A stretch of DNA of 50,153 bases from Flavobacteriales bacterium UBA1937 (GCA_002337005.1 DDFD01000086.1:1-50153); one strand, 5' to 3'. Positions 33,144 through 41,598 are shown, numbered from the stretch's first letter. Notes: generated by a model not told the origin, from the sequence alone. Made by a program: numbers and translations.

Positions 33144-33890
33144 TTAAGAGATTCTTCTGATAGCAATCTGAGTTACTGGGCCTTCTCCTGTAGAACCAGA
33201 ACTTAGTTTTTTTATGGTAGTGGTTCCACTACTTGTTTTTACTCTTACAGAGTATGTCTTGTTGGCTTCTAACTTTACTGAAGTGTAAATGGTGTAAGAT
33301 TGCAATCTTTCTGCGGTGTAATTGGGGTCAGTAATTGTTGCTGAATAATAATCATTGGTCGAAGTGATCCATTTTCCAGCAGCATCATCCCAAATTCCAA
33401 AAACAGGATTATTGTTTGTGGTATTATTTACTTGTAAATTAAAAAAAACAGAGTAATAGCCAGTATTATCTACTTTGAAAGTTCCATTTTGAAATCCATA
33501 AAGCCCTATTTCTTGTAGATTATCAAGAATTTCTACATTTAGATTGCTAATGACGGATGGTGTAGAAGAGGTGAAGCTTTGGTCGTTGCTCATTTGTATT
33601 TCAAATTCTGGAGCAACTATTACATTTGTTCCATCAGACATTAATGTTCCAGTTTGTACAGGAACTGTTGGGAAAACTTTGTTTTTGTCTGTAGTTTTTA
33701 AAACGCCTCCATCTGCCCATACTAATAGGTCTGAGCTGTTATACGGTTGTGGTGTAGTTATATTTCTGACCCTCATTGTACCATTTACATCTACAGTAGT
33801 TGTAGGAGAGTCGGTATTTATTCCAAAATTTGTTTGGGCTTTTATTTGAATAGAAACAAAAGCGATGATTATATATAATGATGTTTTCAT
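33144..33890 (-). CDS. Secreted C1q-like protein, tandem paralogue 3
   Basis: 248 aa. Signal peptide ending SIQIKAQ, then the peptide NFGINTDSPTTTVDVNGTMR, an Asp/Asn-rich linker, and a C-terminal beta domain. That domain has the C1q/TNF-like strand pattern GFQNGTFKVDNTGYYSVFFNL and ends TQIAIRRIS. No T9SS sorting domain is visible. It is third in a three-gene array (1 nt after the previous stop). The C1q-like label is from strand pattern only; function unknown, with surface adhesion or matrix roles possible. Confidence 0.74.
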   Translation of the reverse strand: MKTSLYIIIAFVSIQIKAQTNFGINTDSPTTTVDVNGTMRVRNITTPQPYNSSDLLVWADGGVLKTTDKNKVFPTVPVQTGTLMSDGTNVIVAPEFEIQMSNDQSFTSSTPSVISNLNVEILDNLQEIGLYGFQNGTFKVDNTGYYSVFFNLQVNNTTNNNPVFGIWDDAAGKWITSTNDYYSATITDPNYTAERLQSYTIYTSVKLEANKTYSVRVKTSSGTTTIKKLSSGSTGEGPVTQIAIRRIS

Positions 33891-33891
33891 A

Positions 33892-34641
33892 TTATTTTAC
33901 TCTAATGATTCTGATGATTGATGGTGAATTTTGAGTAGTTACTAGACTAGTATTTCCTAAAACAGTAAATGTATTAGAGGTAGAACCAGTAACCCCAGCT
34001 ATAAATCTGATGGAATAATTAGTTCCAGCTGTCATATTGATAGCAGTTAAAAGCTTAGATGTTCTTATTTTATTGGTTGTATTAATAGACATATCAGTGT
34101 CATTAATTCTCGCTACCCATTTATTGGTTGTATCATTCCATACACCTATTACATTATTTGCTGAATAGTTAGAAGTGTTTGTAGAAGTGGTTTGAAAAGA
34201 AAGAACAATCATGTAAACTCCAGAAATAGGGCATGTGAAAATACCATTAGAGTATGCGTTGTAATTATCAACCAATTCTTTGTTTAGAGTATTTAATACT
34301 TTTGGCGTGCCTGTTCCGTCTGTGGTTTGGTTGGCGGTAGATTGTACTACTACTTCAGGGGCAATATCTAATTTACTGTTGATTACCGACATTACCGTAC
34401 CTATTTTTGAGACTTGAGGTAAATTAAGGTCGCTAAATTTTACAGTTTTTAGTTTATTGTTGGTGTCAGAAAGAACAAAATTATCATTAATATTGAATGA
34501 ACTAGCGGTCTCTAAACTTCTAACTCTAATGTCTCCATTTATATCTAATGTTGTTGTAGGATTATTGTTATTAATACCTACGTTTTGGGATTTAGCAACA
34601 TTAATAAATGTTACTAAAAATATGATGAATATTTTTTTCAT
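33892..34641 (-). CDS. Secreted C1q-like protein, tandem paralogue 2
   Basis: 249 aa. Signal peptide MKKIFIIFLVTFINVAKSQ, then VGINNNNPTTTLDINGDIRV. The C-terminal domain shows the clearest C1q signature of the three, NAYSNGIFTCPISGVYMIVL, and ends IIRIIRVK. It shares with its neighbours the order KIGTVMS.., a TANQTTDGTGTPKVLNTLN segment and VIGVWNDTTNKWV. It is closely packed between paralogues (4 nt and 1 nt gaps), so one mRNA is expected. Function unknown. Confidence 0.76.
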   Translation of the reverse strand: MKKIFIIFLVTFINVAKSQNVGINNNNPTTTLDINGDIRVRSLETASSFNINDNFVLSDTNNKLKTVKFSDLNLPQVSKIGTVMSVINSKLDIAPEVVVQSTANQTTDGTGTPKVLNTLNKELVDNYNAYSNGIFTCPISGVYMIVLSFQTTSTNTSNYSANNVIGVWNDTTNKWVARINDTDMSINTTNKIRTSKLLTAINMTAGTNYSIRFIAGVTGSTSNTFTVLGNTSLVTTQNSPSIIRIIRVK

Positions 34642-34645
34642 GATT

Positions 34646-35398
34646 TTATTTTAAGCGTCTTAATGTTACTGAAGAAACCAATCCGTTTCCAGATGAATCT
34701 GTGGCTTCTTTTTTAATGGTAAAAGATTCGGATGAACTTGCAGACATAGCTGCAAAAGCATAGTTTACTCCTTTTTTTAAGTCAACACCGCTGTAAATAA
34801 AATAATTTTGAGTTTTATTGCCAGAGCTTCCTCCAGATGCTGTAAAGCTGTCATTTACGCCACAAATCCAAGTGTTATTAGTGAGGTCTCGAACTCCTAT
34901 AAATGGATTAGTAAGAGCTGTGTTTGCGCTTATTTGTACGCTGATTACAATTACATAAGTTCCATCTGCATTTACTTGAAAAGAACCATTGTTATATAGT
35001 GCCATATTGTCAAAAGCCTCAGTATTCATATTGGTAATAACTTGAGGAGTGGCAGAATTAATGGTCTGGTCGGCAGACATATCTACGTTAAATTCTTGGG
35101 CAACTATGTATTCAGAACCTGTAGAGATTATGGTTCCGGTATTTTCTGTTACCAGTGGCGAGATTTTGTTTTTTGGAATAGATTTTAGAGTTCCATCAGA
35201 GGTTGTCATAACTACCAGTCCCGTAGAAGAGAGTGTAGAGTAGTTTGTAGTTAGCTTGCTGCCCTTTACATCACCGTTTACGTCTAGTGTTTGTGTAGGG
35301 CTTTCTGTGTTTATTCCTACTTTTCCATTATAAGTTTGGGCATTTCCAAATATTATTATAAATGCAAATAGTAGAAAAAAATTAGTTTTTTTCTTCAT
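34646..35398 (-). CDS. Secreted C1q-like protein, tandem paralogue 1
   Basis: 250 aa from ATG 35398; a TTG one codon upstream is also open. Signal peptide MKKKTNFFLLFAFIIIFGNAQ, then KVGINTESPTQTLDVNGDVK. The C-terminal domain has ALYNNGSFQVNADGTYVIVI and ends SSVTLRRLK. First gene of the array, so the promoter should lie in 35399-35499, where I find no perfect TAnnTTTG but do see a hairpin. The three proteins are diverged (perhaps 25-35% alike by eye), implying an old duplication rather than a recent one. Confidence 0.76.
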   Translation of the reverse strand: MKKKTNFFLLFAFIIIFGNAQTYNGKVGINTESPTQTLDVNGDVKGSKLTTNYSTLSSTGLVVMTTSDGTLKSIPKNKISPLVTENTGTIISTGSEYIVAQEFNVDMSADQTINSATPQVITNMNTEAFDNMALYNNGSFQVNADGTYVIVISVQISANTALTNPFIGVRDLTNNTWICGVNDSFTASGGSSGNKTQNYFIYSGVDLKKGVNYAFAAMSASSSESFTIKKEATDSSGNGLVSSVTLRRLK

Positions 35399-35406
35399 CA
35401 AATGTG

Positions 35407-35426
35407 TTTTGCTTTTTCAAGCAAAA
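35407..35426. promoter_or_regulatory. Hairpin in the leader of the C1q-like operon
   Basis: TTTTGCTT-TTTC-AAGCAAAA forms an 8-bp perfect stem with a 4-nt loop, only about 10 nt upstream of the first start codon on the minus strand. It could affect translation or be a protein-binding dyad. Confidence 0.45.
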
Positions 35427-35499
35427 ATCACGCCAAATAAGATTAAAAAAATGTTAAAATTAGCCTAATGAAAAAATATTATGTTAATTTTTCTCTTTT

Positions 35500-36135
35500 T
35501 TATTTGCTTTCAAAGAATTTAATTAAATCTATATAGTTTTTTTGGTTAAGTCCATGTCCTGTCATATACTCTCTAAAAGTAAAAAAAGCACCCAATTCAT
35601 ACAGGAAATCTGCAGCTTTTCTTCCCCATTCTAAAGGGATTACAGCATCTTCATTACCGTGCGAAATAAAAAATCTAAGATGCTGAATTTGCTTTTTACC
35701 TTTTATGTTTTTCAAGATTTTTGGCTCAGGATAAGCGCTTAAACAAGCTACTTTATTAAAATACTCAGGATAAGTAAGTGTCATTGCATAGGTAAGGATT
35801 CCTCCTTGCGAAAATCCCATCATATTCACCTTTGTTTCTAGATTGTAATGATGCTTCAGATTGTCAATTGTTTTCATAATTTGCTTCATAGAATCTACCG
35901 CTTGCTCTACATCTATGAATTTTTCAACATTATTAAAATCAATATCATACCAAGAAAATCCTTCGTAATCACTATTATTAGGAGCTCTCAAGCTCACAAT
36001 GATCCAATCTTCTGGCAAGTCATGTCGGAAACTGAATAAATCTTCCTCGTTACTTCCATATCCGTGGAGCATCACCAACATTTGAGTTTGTGAAGTAATA
36101 TTTTCTGGTTCTCTTACAATAAATTTTAAATCCAT
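35500..36135 (-). CDS. Phospholipase/carboxylesterase family hydrolase
   Basis: 211 aa from ATG 36135. The frame is open to 36195, but a TATCTTTG promoter element at 36140-36147 lies inside that extension. LVMLHGYGSNEEDLFSF carries the oxyanion loop, MMGFSQGGILTYAM the nucleophile Ser, SHGNEDAVIPLEWG the acid and TGHGLNQ the His. This is the abhydrolase_2/YpfH-type acyl-protein-thioesterase and carboxylesterase family. Cytoplasmic; substrate unknown. The -7 box ends 4 nt before the ATG, implying a leaderless mRNA. Confidence 0.87.
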   Translation of the reverse strand: MDLKFIVREPENITSQTQMLVMLHGYGSNEEDLFSFRHDLPEDWIIVSLRAPNNSDYEGFSWYDIDFNNVEKFIDVEQAVDSMKQIMKTIDNLKHHYNLETKVNMMGFSQGGILTYAMTLTYPEYFNKVACLSAYPEPKILKNIKGKKQIQHLRFFISHGNEDAVIPLEWGRKAADFLYELGAFFTFREYMTGHGLNQKNYIDLIKFFESK

Positions 36136-36139
36136 AGTA

Positions 36140-36147
36140 CAAAGATA
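36140..36147 (-). promoter_or_regulatory. -7 element of the carboxylesterase gene
   Basis: Minus-strand TATCTTTG followed by TACT and then the ATG at 36135. A weak CTTG lies 23 nt upstream. It decides the start codon and suggests transcription begins at the ATG. Confidence 0.6.
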
Positions 36148-36199
36148 ATTTTTATATTTTTGATGTGAAGCAAGACGTAAAATCCTATTTTTCACTTTC

Positions 36200-36296
36200 A
36201 GTCCAGCTTTTCATTGCAATCTGTTATTGCAAGCAAATCTAAAGCAATCCCAAGTTTTTTGCCTGCAATAACAGGATTTTCATTTCAATCTGGACT
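36200..36296. repeat. MITE-like nested inverted repeat
   Basis: Outer arms AGTCCAG (36200-36206) and CTGGACT (36290-36296). Inner arms TGTTATTGCA (36222-36231) and TGCAATAACA (36264-36273) with a 32-nt loop. It is preceded by tttttcactttca, shared with copy A at 30686. No gene is seen in 36136-36483. Confidence 0.65.
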
Positions 36297-36346
36297 ATTC
36301 ATTCGCATCTGCTTCTTTACACTTTACCAATACTTTGCCAAACAAA

Positions 36347-36369
36347 AAAACTGACACGAAGTCAGTTTT
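36347..36369 (-). terminator. Terminator downstream of the gamma-lyase-family gene
   Basis: AAAACTGAC (36347-36355) and GTCAGTTTT (36361-36369) form a 9-bp stem; on the minus strand it is followed by seven T. It lies 114 nt beyond the stop at 36484. Confidence 0.65.
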
Positions 36370-36483
36370 CTATTTTTTTAATAAAATAATTTTTTCGAGA
36401 ATATAGAATTTAGCCTGTCGTTCCTACGGAACTACTCCAGATTCAAAACTTTTACCTCAAAACTCGAAACTTGTATCTCAAAT

Positions 36484-37686
36484 CTAAAGAACTCCAGTTT
36501 TCACCATACATTCTCTCATTTTTTGATACGTTCTTTCAATATCGTGGTCAAGACCAATTGAAAATCTGATTAATCCATCAGAAAGTCCCATTTCTTTTCT
36601 CTCTTCTTCAGGGATTTCAGATGAAGTAGAACTTCCGCTGCATGAGAATAAAGTTTTGTAAAAACCCAAACTTACTGCTAAATAACCAAGATTCTCTGTT
36701 TGCATGAGTTCCATTAATTCATTGGCTTTTTCTACACTCCCTACATCTATTGTTAATAAGCCGCCAAAACCATATTCTTTGTGCATCATAGATTTCATCA
36801 GTTCATGATTTTTGTGAGATTTTAAACCAGGGTATTTTACTTTCAAACCATCATTTTCGAATTTTTCTGCTAAAAACAGTGCGTTTTCGCTGTGTTTTTT
36901 CATTCTTATGTGCAGTGTTCTTAGATTTTTAAGAATACTTGCAGAACGGAAACTATCCATTGTTGGGCCTAGAAGCATACATGCGCCATTATTTACATTT
37001 TTGGTGTCGTCTACAAATTCTTGTGAAGCGCAATATACACCACCAACTGTATCACTGCTTCCATTGATAAATTTAGTTAAACTATGAATTACCACATCTG
37101 CTCCTAGCGTAATCGGGGAAACCGAAAGTGGAGAAAACGTATTATCAACAATCAATTTTAGGTTGTGTTTTTTGCAAATCTCTGCCAGTTTTCTTAAGTC
37201 GGCAATTTCTAAAAGAGGGTTACTTACTGTTTCGCAGTAGATAATTTTGGTATTGGGTTTTATTGCGGTTTCTACTTTTTCTAAATCAGTAATATCTACA
37301 AAACTCGTTTCAATTTGATAAGGTGGAAGAAAATTTTTCATAAAAGCATACGTTCCTCCGTAGATTGTTCTGGCAGAAACAATATGATCGCCACTTTTGC
37401 AGATTTGAAGCAAAGTAGAGGTAATTGCGCCCATTCCAGAGGCCGTTACATTAGCAGTTTCTGTGCCTTCCATTTTAGCAAGAGCTTGTGCTAAATACAA
37501 ATTCATTGGTGATGAATGTCTAGAGTACAAGTAACAACCTTCTGCATTCCCTTCGAAGGTATCAAACATTGTTTTAGCAGAAAGGAAAGTGTAAGTTGAA
37601 CTGTCAGAAATTGAAGGGTTTACGCCTCCAAATTCTCCGAAATATTGCAAATCTTGAATCGCATTTGCCGCGTTGAAATTTTCCAT
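36484..37686 (-). CDS. Cys/Met-metabolism PLP enzyme (gamma-lyase/synthase family)
   Basis: 400 aa from ATG 37686 (MENFNAANAIQ); the upstream open extension to 37770 is not family-like. PLP lysine is Lys205 in IHSLTKFINGSSD, with cofactor contacts YSRHSSPM, ASGMGAI and IVDNTFSPL. The closest annotated relatives would be methionine gamma-lyase or cystathionine gamma-lyase/synthase. The Cys typical of true methionine gamma-lyases is replaced by Gly111 (RTIYGGTYAFM), so that specific activity is uncertain. It diverges from an Lrp regulator gene, which probably controls it in response to an amino acid. Confidence 0.88.
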   Translation of the reverse strand: MENFNAANAIQDLQYFGEFGGVNPSISDSSTYTFLSAKTMFDTFEGNAEGCYLYSRHSSPMNLYLAQALAKMEGTETANVTASGMGAITSTLLQICKSGDHIVSARTIYGGTYAFMKNFLPPYQIETSFVDITDLEKVETAIKPNTKIIYCETVSNPLLEIADLRKLAEICKKHNLKLIVDNTFSPLSVSPITLGADVVIHSLTKFINGSSDTVGGVYCASQEFVDDTKNVNNGACMLLGPTMDSFRSASILKNLRTLHIRMKKHSENALFLAEKFENDGLKVKYPGLKSHKNHELMKSMMHKEYGFGGLLTIDVGSVEKANELMELMQTENLGYLAVSLGFYKTLFSCSGSSTSSEIPEEERKEMGLSDGLIRFSIGLDHDIERTYQKMRECMVKTGVL

Positions 37687-37908
37687 AATTTTTATTATTG
37701 TGAAGAATGAAATGATGAAGTAATTAGTTGATATCTTAGAACTATTACCTAGTTTTACTTTTTTTCGCAATGATGTAAATTTGCTATTATTCCAACTTTA
37801 TTACAATAAATATAATATAATTCAGAAAATAAATCTAAAATGTTTTAAATTTACCGAAAATTTAAAGTTTTAAATTCAAGTATTTCGGCTTTAACCAAAA
37901 ATAAATCT

Positions 37909-38367
37909 ATGGAGCTAGATAAAATCGACAAAAAATTACTCTATTTTTTACAAGAAGACAGCAAGCAAACCACAAAAGAATTGTCTCATAAGTTAGATTT
38001 ATCTGTGACTGCTGTTTATGAACGTATCAAAAAATTAGAAAAGCAAAAAATAATTTCTAAATATGTTGCCATTATTAATAGGCAAAAAGTGGAGAGAAAT
38101 TTTATTGTTCTTTGTCACATAAAATTGATTCAACATAGAAAAGAATATGTCTTGCAATTTGAGAAAGAGATTATGACTTTACCAGAGGTAACAGAATGTT
38201 TCCACGTGAGCGGAGATTATGATTACATTTTAAAAATCTGCGTAAAAGATATGGAAGAATACCGAAATTTTATGGTTACCAAACTCACAACTTTGCAACA
38301 TATCGGTTCTACACACAGTTCTTTTATGATTGCGGAAGTGAAGAATACGACTGCGATTATTTTATGA
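37909..38367 (+). CDS. Lrp/AsnC family transcriptional regulator
   Basis: 152 aa. N-terminal helix-turn-helix DKIDKKLLYFLQEDSKQTTKELSHKLDLSVTAVYERIKKLEKQ (described by its ends D2-Q48), then the ligand-sensing RAM domain (MTLPEVTECFHVSGDYDYILKI). The regulator is divergent from the gamma-lyase-family gene, an arrangement known for MdeR/mdeA in Pseudomonas and common for Lrp paralogues. The effector is likely an amino acid such as methionine; this is inferred from context only. The 222-bp divergent region is AT-rich and I could not pick a clear Lrp box. Confidence 0.94.
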   Translation: MELDKIDKKLLYFLQEDSKQTTKELSHKLDLSVTAVYERIKKLEKQKIISKYVAIINRQKVERNFIVLCHIKLIQHRKEYVLQFEKEIMTLPEVTECFHVSGDYDYILKICVKDMEEYRNFMVTKLTTLQHIGSTHSSFMIAEVKNTTAIIL

Positions 38368-38369
38368 TT

Positions 38370-39116
38370 TTAGTCTGTTAAATTTTTGTTTTTGTATTGT
38401 TTCGAAAACTTTATTGCAAGAATTAAAAATAAAAATAACCAGGTAATTGCAAGAATCCATAATGGTTCATTATTGTTGCATAAAGGTATAGTATTGATAA
38501 AGCTTTTGTTGCATTCAAATGCTATATTTGCGCCCCAATGTACTCCAAAAGTTAGCCAAAGAGATTTAGTAATTATTATTGATATTGCTAATACTAAACC
38601 TAGGAAAAATAAGTAGGATAATACTGAAATTCCTTCGTTTAATCTCCATATATGATTTAAAACATAAATTATACTGGATACTAAAATCCAAATCGATGGT
38701 TTTAAAAATTTTAGATGAGCATATAAATATCCTCTTGTAAGTATGTCTTCTGCTAGAGATGGTACGAATGTCATTAGTAATATCATTGGTAATTTTTGAA
38801 TGACAACTGACAAAGATTCATAACCTAATATTTTTTCATAACCTAAAAAATAGGAAATAAATACTGAAAATGCAAAAAATAATAAACCAGTAATTATTCC
38901 AAAAGAAAAGTTTTTTAGCCAACCATTATCAAAACCTAATCCGTAGCTTTTATAGCCATCAAGTTGTTGGAATTTTACCACAAAATAAGCTAAAATAAGG
39001 AAGCCTATTTTGAAAATAGCCATTATCCAAAAATTTTGAAAAAATTCTGGAAAATGGTAAACAAAAAATAATAAAGTAAATCCTAATATGAAGGATGTAT
39101 TTTTAAAATTTTTCAT
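38370..39116 (-). CDS. CPBP intramembrane metalloprotease
   Basis: 248 aa with about seven membrane segments. The CPBP (CAAX protease and bacteriocin-processing) motifs are AEDILTRGYLYAHL, where the usual EExxxR is EDxxxR, then YVLNHIWR (His) and TFGVHWGANIAFECN (His/Asn). Substrates in bacteria are mostly unknown; some members give self-immunity to bacteriocins. It starts 8 nt after tyrS on the same strand and likely shares its transcript. It ends 2 nt from the convergent Lrp gene. Confidence 0.85.
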   Translation of the reverse strand: MKNFKNTSFILGFTLLFFVYHFPEFFQNFWIMAIFKIGFLILAYFVVKFQQLDGYKSYGLGFDNGWLKNFSFGIITGLLFFAFSVFISYFLGYEKILGYESLSVVIQKLPMILLMTFVPSLAEDILTRGYLYAHLKFLKPSIWILVSSIIYVLNHIWRLNEGISVLSYLFFLGLVLAISIIITKSLWLTFGVHWGANIAFECNKSFINTIPLCNNNEPLWILAITWLFLFLILAIKFSKQYKNKNLTD

Positions 39117-39124
39117 CTTAGATT

Positions 39125-40423
39125 TTAATCAATCGCTTTCACGATAAAATACTGCTTTTTACCTTTTTGTAATAATAAAAATTTACCGTCAATTAAATCT
39201 TTTTCAGAAGCTAGAAAATCGTCTTTTATTTTTTCTTTGTTTACAGAAATTGAATTTTGTTGAACTTCTCTTCTCGCTTCACCTTTAGATTTTAGAAAAT
39301 TAGATTTTTCTGATAATAAATCTACAATATTGCAACCCAAAACTTCAGATTTTGCAACTTCCGCTTGTGGAACTCCATCGAAAATTTGTAAAAATAATTC
39401 TTCGTCAAGACTTACTAAATCTTCGGCTGTGCTTTTCCCGAAAAGGATTTCCGAAGCTTTCAATGCTTTTTCGTATTCTGCTTTTCCGTGAACCCAAACT
39501 GTAACTTCTTCAGCCAGTTTTTTCTGTAATTTTCTTTCGTGAGGAGCGGTTTTATGTTCTTCAATTAATGCTTCTATTTCTTCTTTTGGTAAAAAAGTAT
39601 AGAATTTTATAAATCTTTCTGCATCTTCATCTGTAGCATTTACCCAAAATTGGTAAAATTTATAAGGAGAAGTTTTTTTAGCGTCAAGCCAATAGTTTTC
39701 TCCCGCTTCAGATTTCCCGAATTTAGAACCATCAGCTTTTGTAATCAATTGAATCGTTAAAGCAAAAGCTTCACCTTGCGCTTTTCTTCTGATAAGTTCG
39801 CTACCAGTAGTGATATTTCCCCACTGATCAGTTCCTCCCATTTGTAATTTTACGCCATTATTTTGGTAAAGATGTAAGAAATCATATCCTTGCAATAATT
39901 GGTAAGTAAATTCGGTAAAACTCATTCCTTCTACACCTTCTTTCCCTGAAAATCGGTTTTTCACAGAATCTTTTGCCATCATATAATTCACGGTAATGTT
40001 TTTCCCGATGTCACGAGCAAAATCTAAAAACGTGAAATTCTTCATCCAATCATAATTGTTAACCAATTCTGCTTTATTCGGTTCGTTTCCTTCAAAATTT
40101 AAAAATCTAGAAAGTTGCCCTTTTATACAATCTACATAATGATTAAGTGTAGCTTCGTCTAGCAAATTTCTTTCCGAAGATTTACCAGAAGGATCACCAA
40201 TCATACCAGTTGCACCGCCAACCAAAGCAATAGGTTTATGACCGTGCTGTTGAAAATGTGCCAAAATTTTTATCTGAATCAAACTTCCGATATGAAGTGA
40301 ATCTGCGGTAGGATCAAAACCAATATAAGCAGTCGTCATTTCCTTATTCAGTTGTTCATCAGTTCCGGGCATCATATCAGCGTACAAACCGCGCCATTTT
40401 AGTTCTTCAATAAAAGCGTTCAT
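39125..40423 (-). CDS. tyrS: Tyrosyl-tRNA synthetase
   Basis: 432 aa from ATG 40423 (MNAFIEELKWRG). The frame extends to 40447, but the TATCTTTG element at 40445-40452 excludes that start. Class I signatures are HIGS in ADSLHIGSLIQ and the KMSKS-like KFGKSEAGENYW. Tyrosine-binding blocks include YIGFDPTA and YQLLQGYDFLHLY. A C-terminal S4-like domain is present (LLSEKSNFLKSKGEARR). It charges tRNA-Tyr. Confidence 0.97.
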   Translation of the reverse strand: MNAFIEELKWRGLYADMMPGTDEQLNKEMTTAYIGFDPTADSLHIGSLIQIKILAHFQQHGHKPIALVGGATGMIGDPSGKSSERNLLDEATLNHYVDCIKGQLSRFLNFEGNEPNKAELVNNYDWMKNFTFLDFARDIGKNITVNYMMAKDSVKNRFSGKEGVEGMSFTEFTYQLLQGYDFLHLYQNNGVKLQMGGTDQWGNITTGSELIRRKAQGEAFALTIQLITKADGSKFGKSEAGENYWLDAKKTSPYKFYQFWVNATDEDAERFIKFYTFLPKEEIEALIEEHKTAPHERKLQKKLAEEVTVWVHGKAEYEKALKASEILFGKSTAEDLVSLDEELFLQIFDGVPQAEVAKSEVLGCNIVDLLSEKSNFLKSKGEARREVQQNSISVNKEKIKDDFLASEKDLIDGKFLLLQKGKKQYFIVKAID

Positions 40424-40444
40424 TTTCTTAAAAATTTTGATTGG

Positions 40445-40452
40445 CAAAGATA
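40445..40452 (-). promoter_or_regulatory. tyrS -7 element
   Basis: Minus-strand TATCTTTG, 21 nt before the tyrS ATG. It supports the shorter start. No T-box-like leader fits in this short distance. Confidence 0.6.
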
Positions 40453-40531
40453 GGAAATTTGCTGGAAGTAGGAGGCTAGAAGCTGGAAGTTTTTAAGGGA
40501 GTACATTTTATGGTGAATTTATAAATGTAGT

Positions 40532-40567
40532 AAAAAGCTCTGCATTTTTTGCAATGCAGAGCTTTTT
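40532..40567 (-). terminator. Terminator for the PD40 lipoprotein gene
   Basis: A 15-bp perfect stem (40532-40546 with 40553-40567; AAAAAGCTCTGCATT/AATGCAGAGCTTTTT) and a 6-nt loop, 20 nt beyond the stop at 40588. Confidence 0.88.
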
Positions 40568-40587
40568 AATATTAAAAGAATTGGCTT

Positions 40588-41556
40588 TTATAGGTTTGGG
40601 ATAAGTTTCCAAACGTCAAAGTTGTCCCAATTTCTTTTAGAATCACTATTTCCTGCATTAGAGCTAAAATAGATAAAACCATCTGAGCCAAAAGAAGGTG
40701 TAGCATTCCATGTGTTTCCTGTGGTAAGCTGTTTCACACTACCACCATTAATATCCATTAGGAAAATATGTGATGAAGTTTGTGAACCTGCTTTATTTTT
40801 TTCTCTTTTGCTAAATACAATCCATTTTCCATCTGGTGAATATTTGGGATGCACATAATCAAAATCACCACTAGTAAGTTGGGTTTGTTGCCCTGTTTCT
40901 AGATTGTAAATGAAAATTTGATAAAAATTACCCACTTTTTTGTTAAATAAAAACTCTTTGTTGCTTGGGTGAGGATAAGGTGATTCTCCTACACCTAAAA
41001 GAGTAAAATTTAGACCTGTAGGATCCATGGTGCAAAGTTGAAAATCAGAGCCAATTTTTGAGGTAAATAGTATTTTATTGGTTCCTTTTAGATGAGAGGA
41101 GTAGTGATCGTAATCACCATTTGAATTAGGTGAAACGTAATTTATGCCGCCTTGATCTATTTTAGATTTGGCAATAACGGGTTTGGTAGGTACTGCATAA
41201 GTAAAATAAAATCCTTTACTATCTGGCATCCAAGAAGGGTACATGCATCCTTCTGTGAGTAGAGGTGTGGTACCTTGTGAACCAATAGTTTTTAAATCTA
41301 TATGTGATTGTTTAGATCCTACTTGACTTGGGTCTATAGTATGGTATAGTAGTTTTTTACCATCAGGACTTAATACGGGGTAGAAGTTCTGTAAGTTGTC
41401 ATCAGTCACTCTAGTAAGTTCCTTAGCGTCTGGTGTAACAGCAGGAGCTAGATCTATTTGTATGATTTTTGTGATATTTTTAGAACCACAATTATGAAGA
41501 ATAACAGAAAATGCTAATATACTTAGAGCAGTTTTCAGGATGTGTAGTTTTTTCAT
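40588..41556 (-). CDS. PD40/TolB-like beta-propeller lipoprotein
   Basis: 322 aa. Lipoprotein signal MKKLHILKTALSILAFSVILHNC (Cys23). Repeated PD40 blades are visible: NFYPVLSPDGKKLLYHT, YPSWMPDSKGFYFTY, YVHPKYSPDGKWIVFSK and NATPSFGSDGFIYFSS. This is the TolB-type propeller without the TolB N-terminal domain. It is probably a periplasmic or outer-membrane-anchored scaffold; no enzymatic residues are evident. It follows a tiny lipoprotein gene by 42 nt. Confidence 0.88.
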   Translation of the reverse strand: MKKLHILKTALSILAFSVILHNCGSKNITKIIQIDLAPAVTPDAKELTRVTDDNLQNFYPVLSPDGKKLLYHTIDPSQVGSKQSHIDLKTIGSQGTTPLLTEGCMYPSWMPDSKGFYFTYAVPTKPVIAKSKIDQGGINYVSPNSNGDYDHYSSHLKGTNKILFTSKIGSDFQLCTMDPTGLNFTLLGVGESPYPHPSNKEFLFNKKVGNFYQIFIYNLETGQQTQLTSGDFDYVHPKYSPDGKWIVFSKREKNKAGSQTSSHIFLMDINGGSVKQLTTGNTWNATPSFGSDGFIYFSSNAGNSDSKRNWDNFDVWKLIPNL

Positions 41557-41598
41557 AGATTCTTGTTTAGTTTGTTATATTTTTTTATTTGTAAATTT

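Noticed and set aside
33544..33849. 101-aa plus-strand frame within the C1q-like array
   Set aside because: Antisense of the signal-peptide and VGIN region; no start context and no neighbours on that strand.
36155..36162. TATTTTTG on the plus strand upstream of the carboxylesterase
   Set aside because: It points into a repeat region with no plus-strand gene, and such words are common by chance in this AT-rich DNA.
35399..36483. tRNA or small RNA search in the larger gaps
   Set aside because: I found no cloverleaf, CCA end, riboswitch core or conserved RNA motif in this or any other gap; only inverted repeats and terminators.
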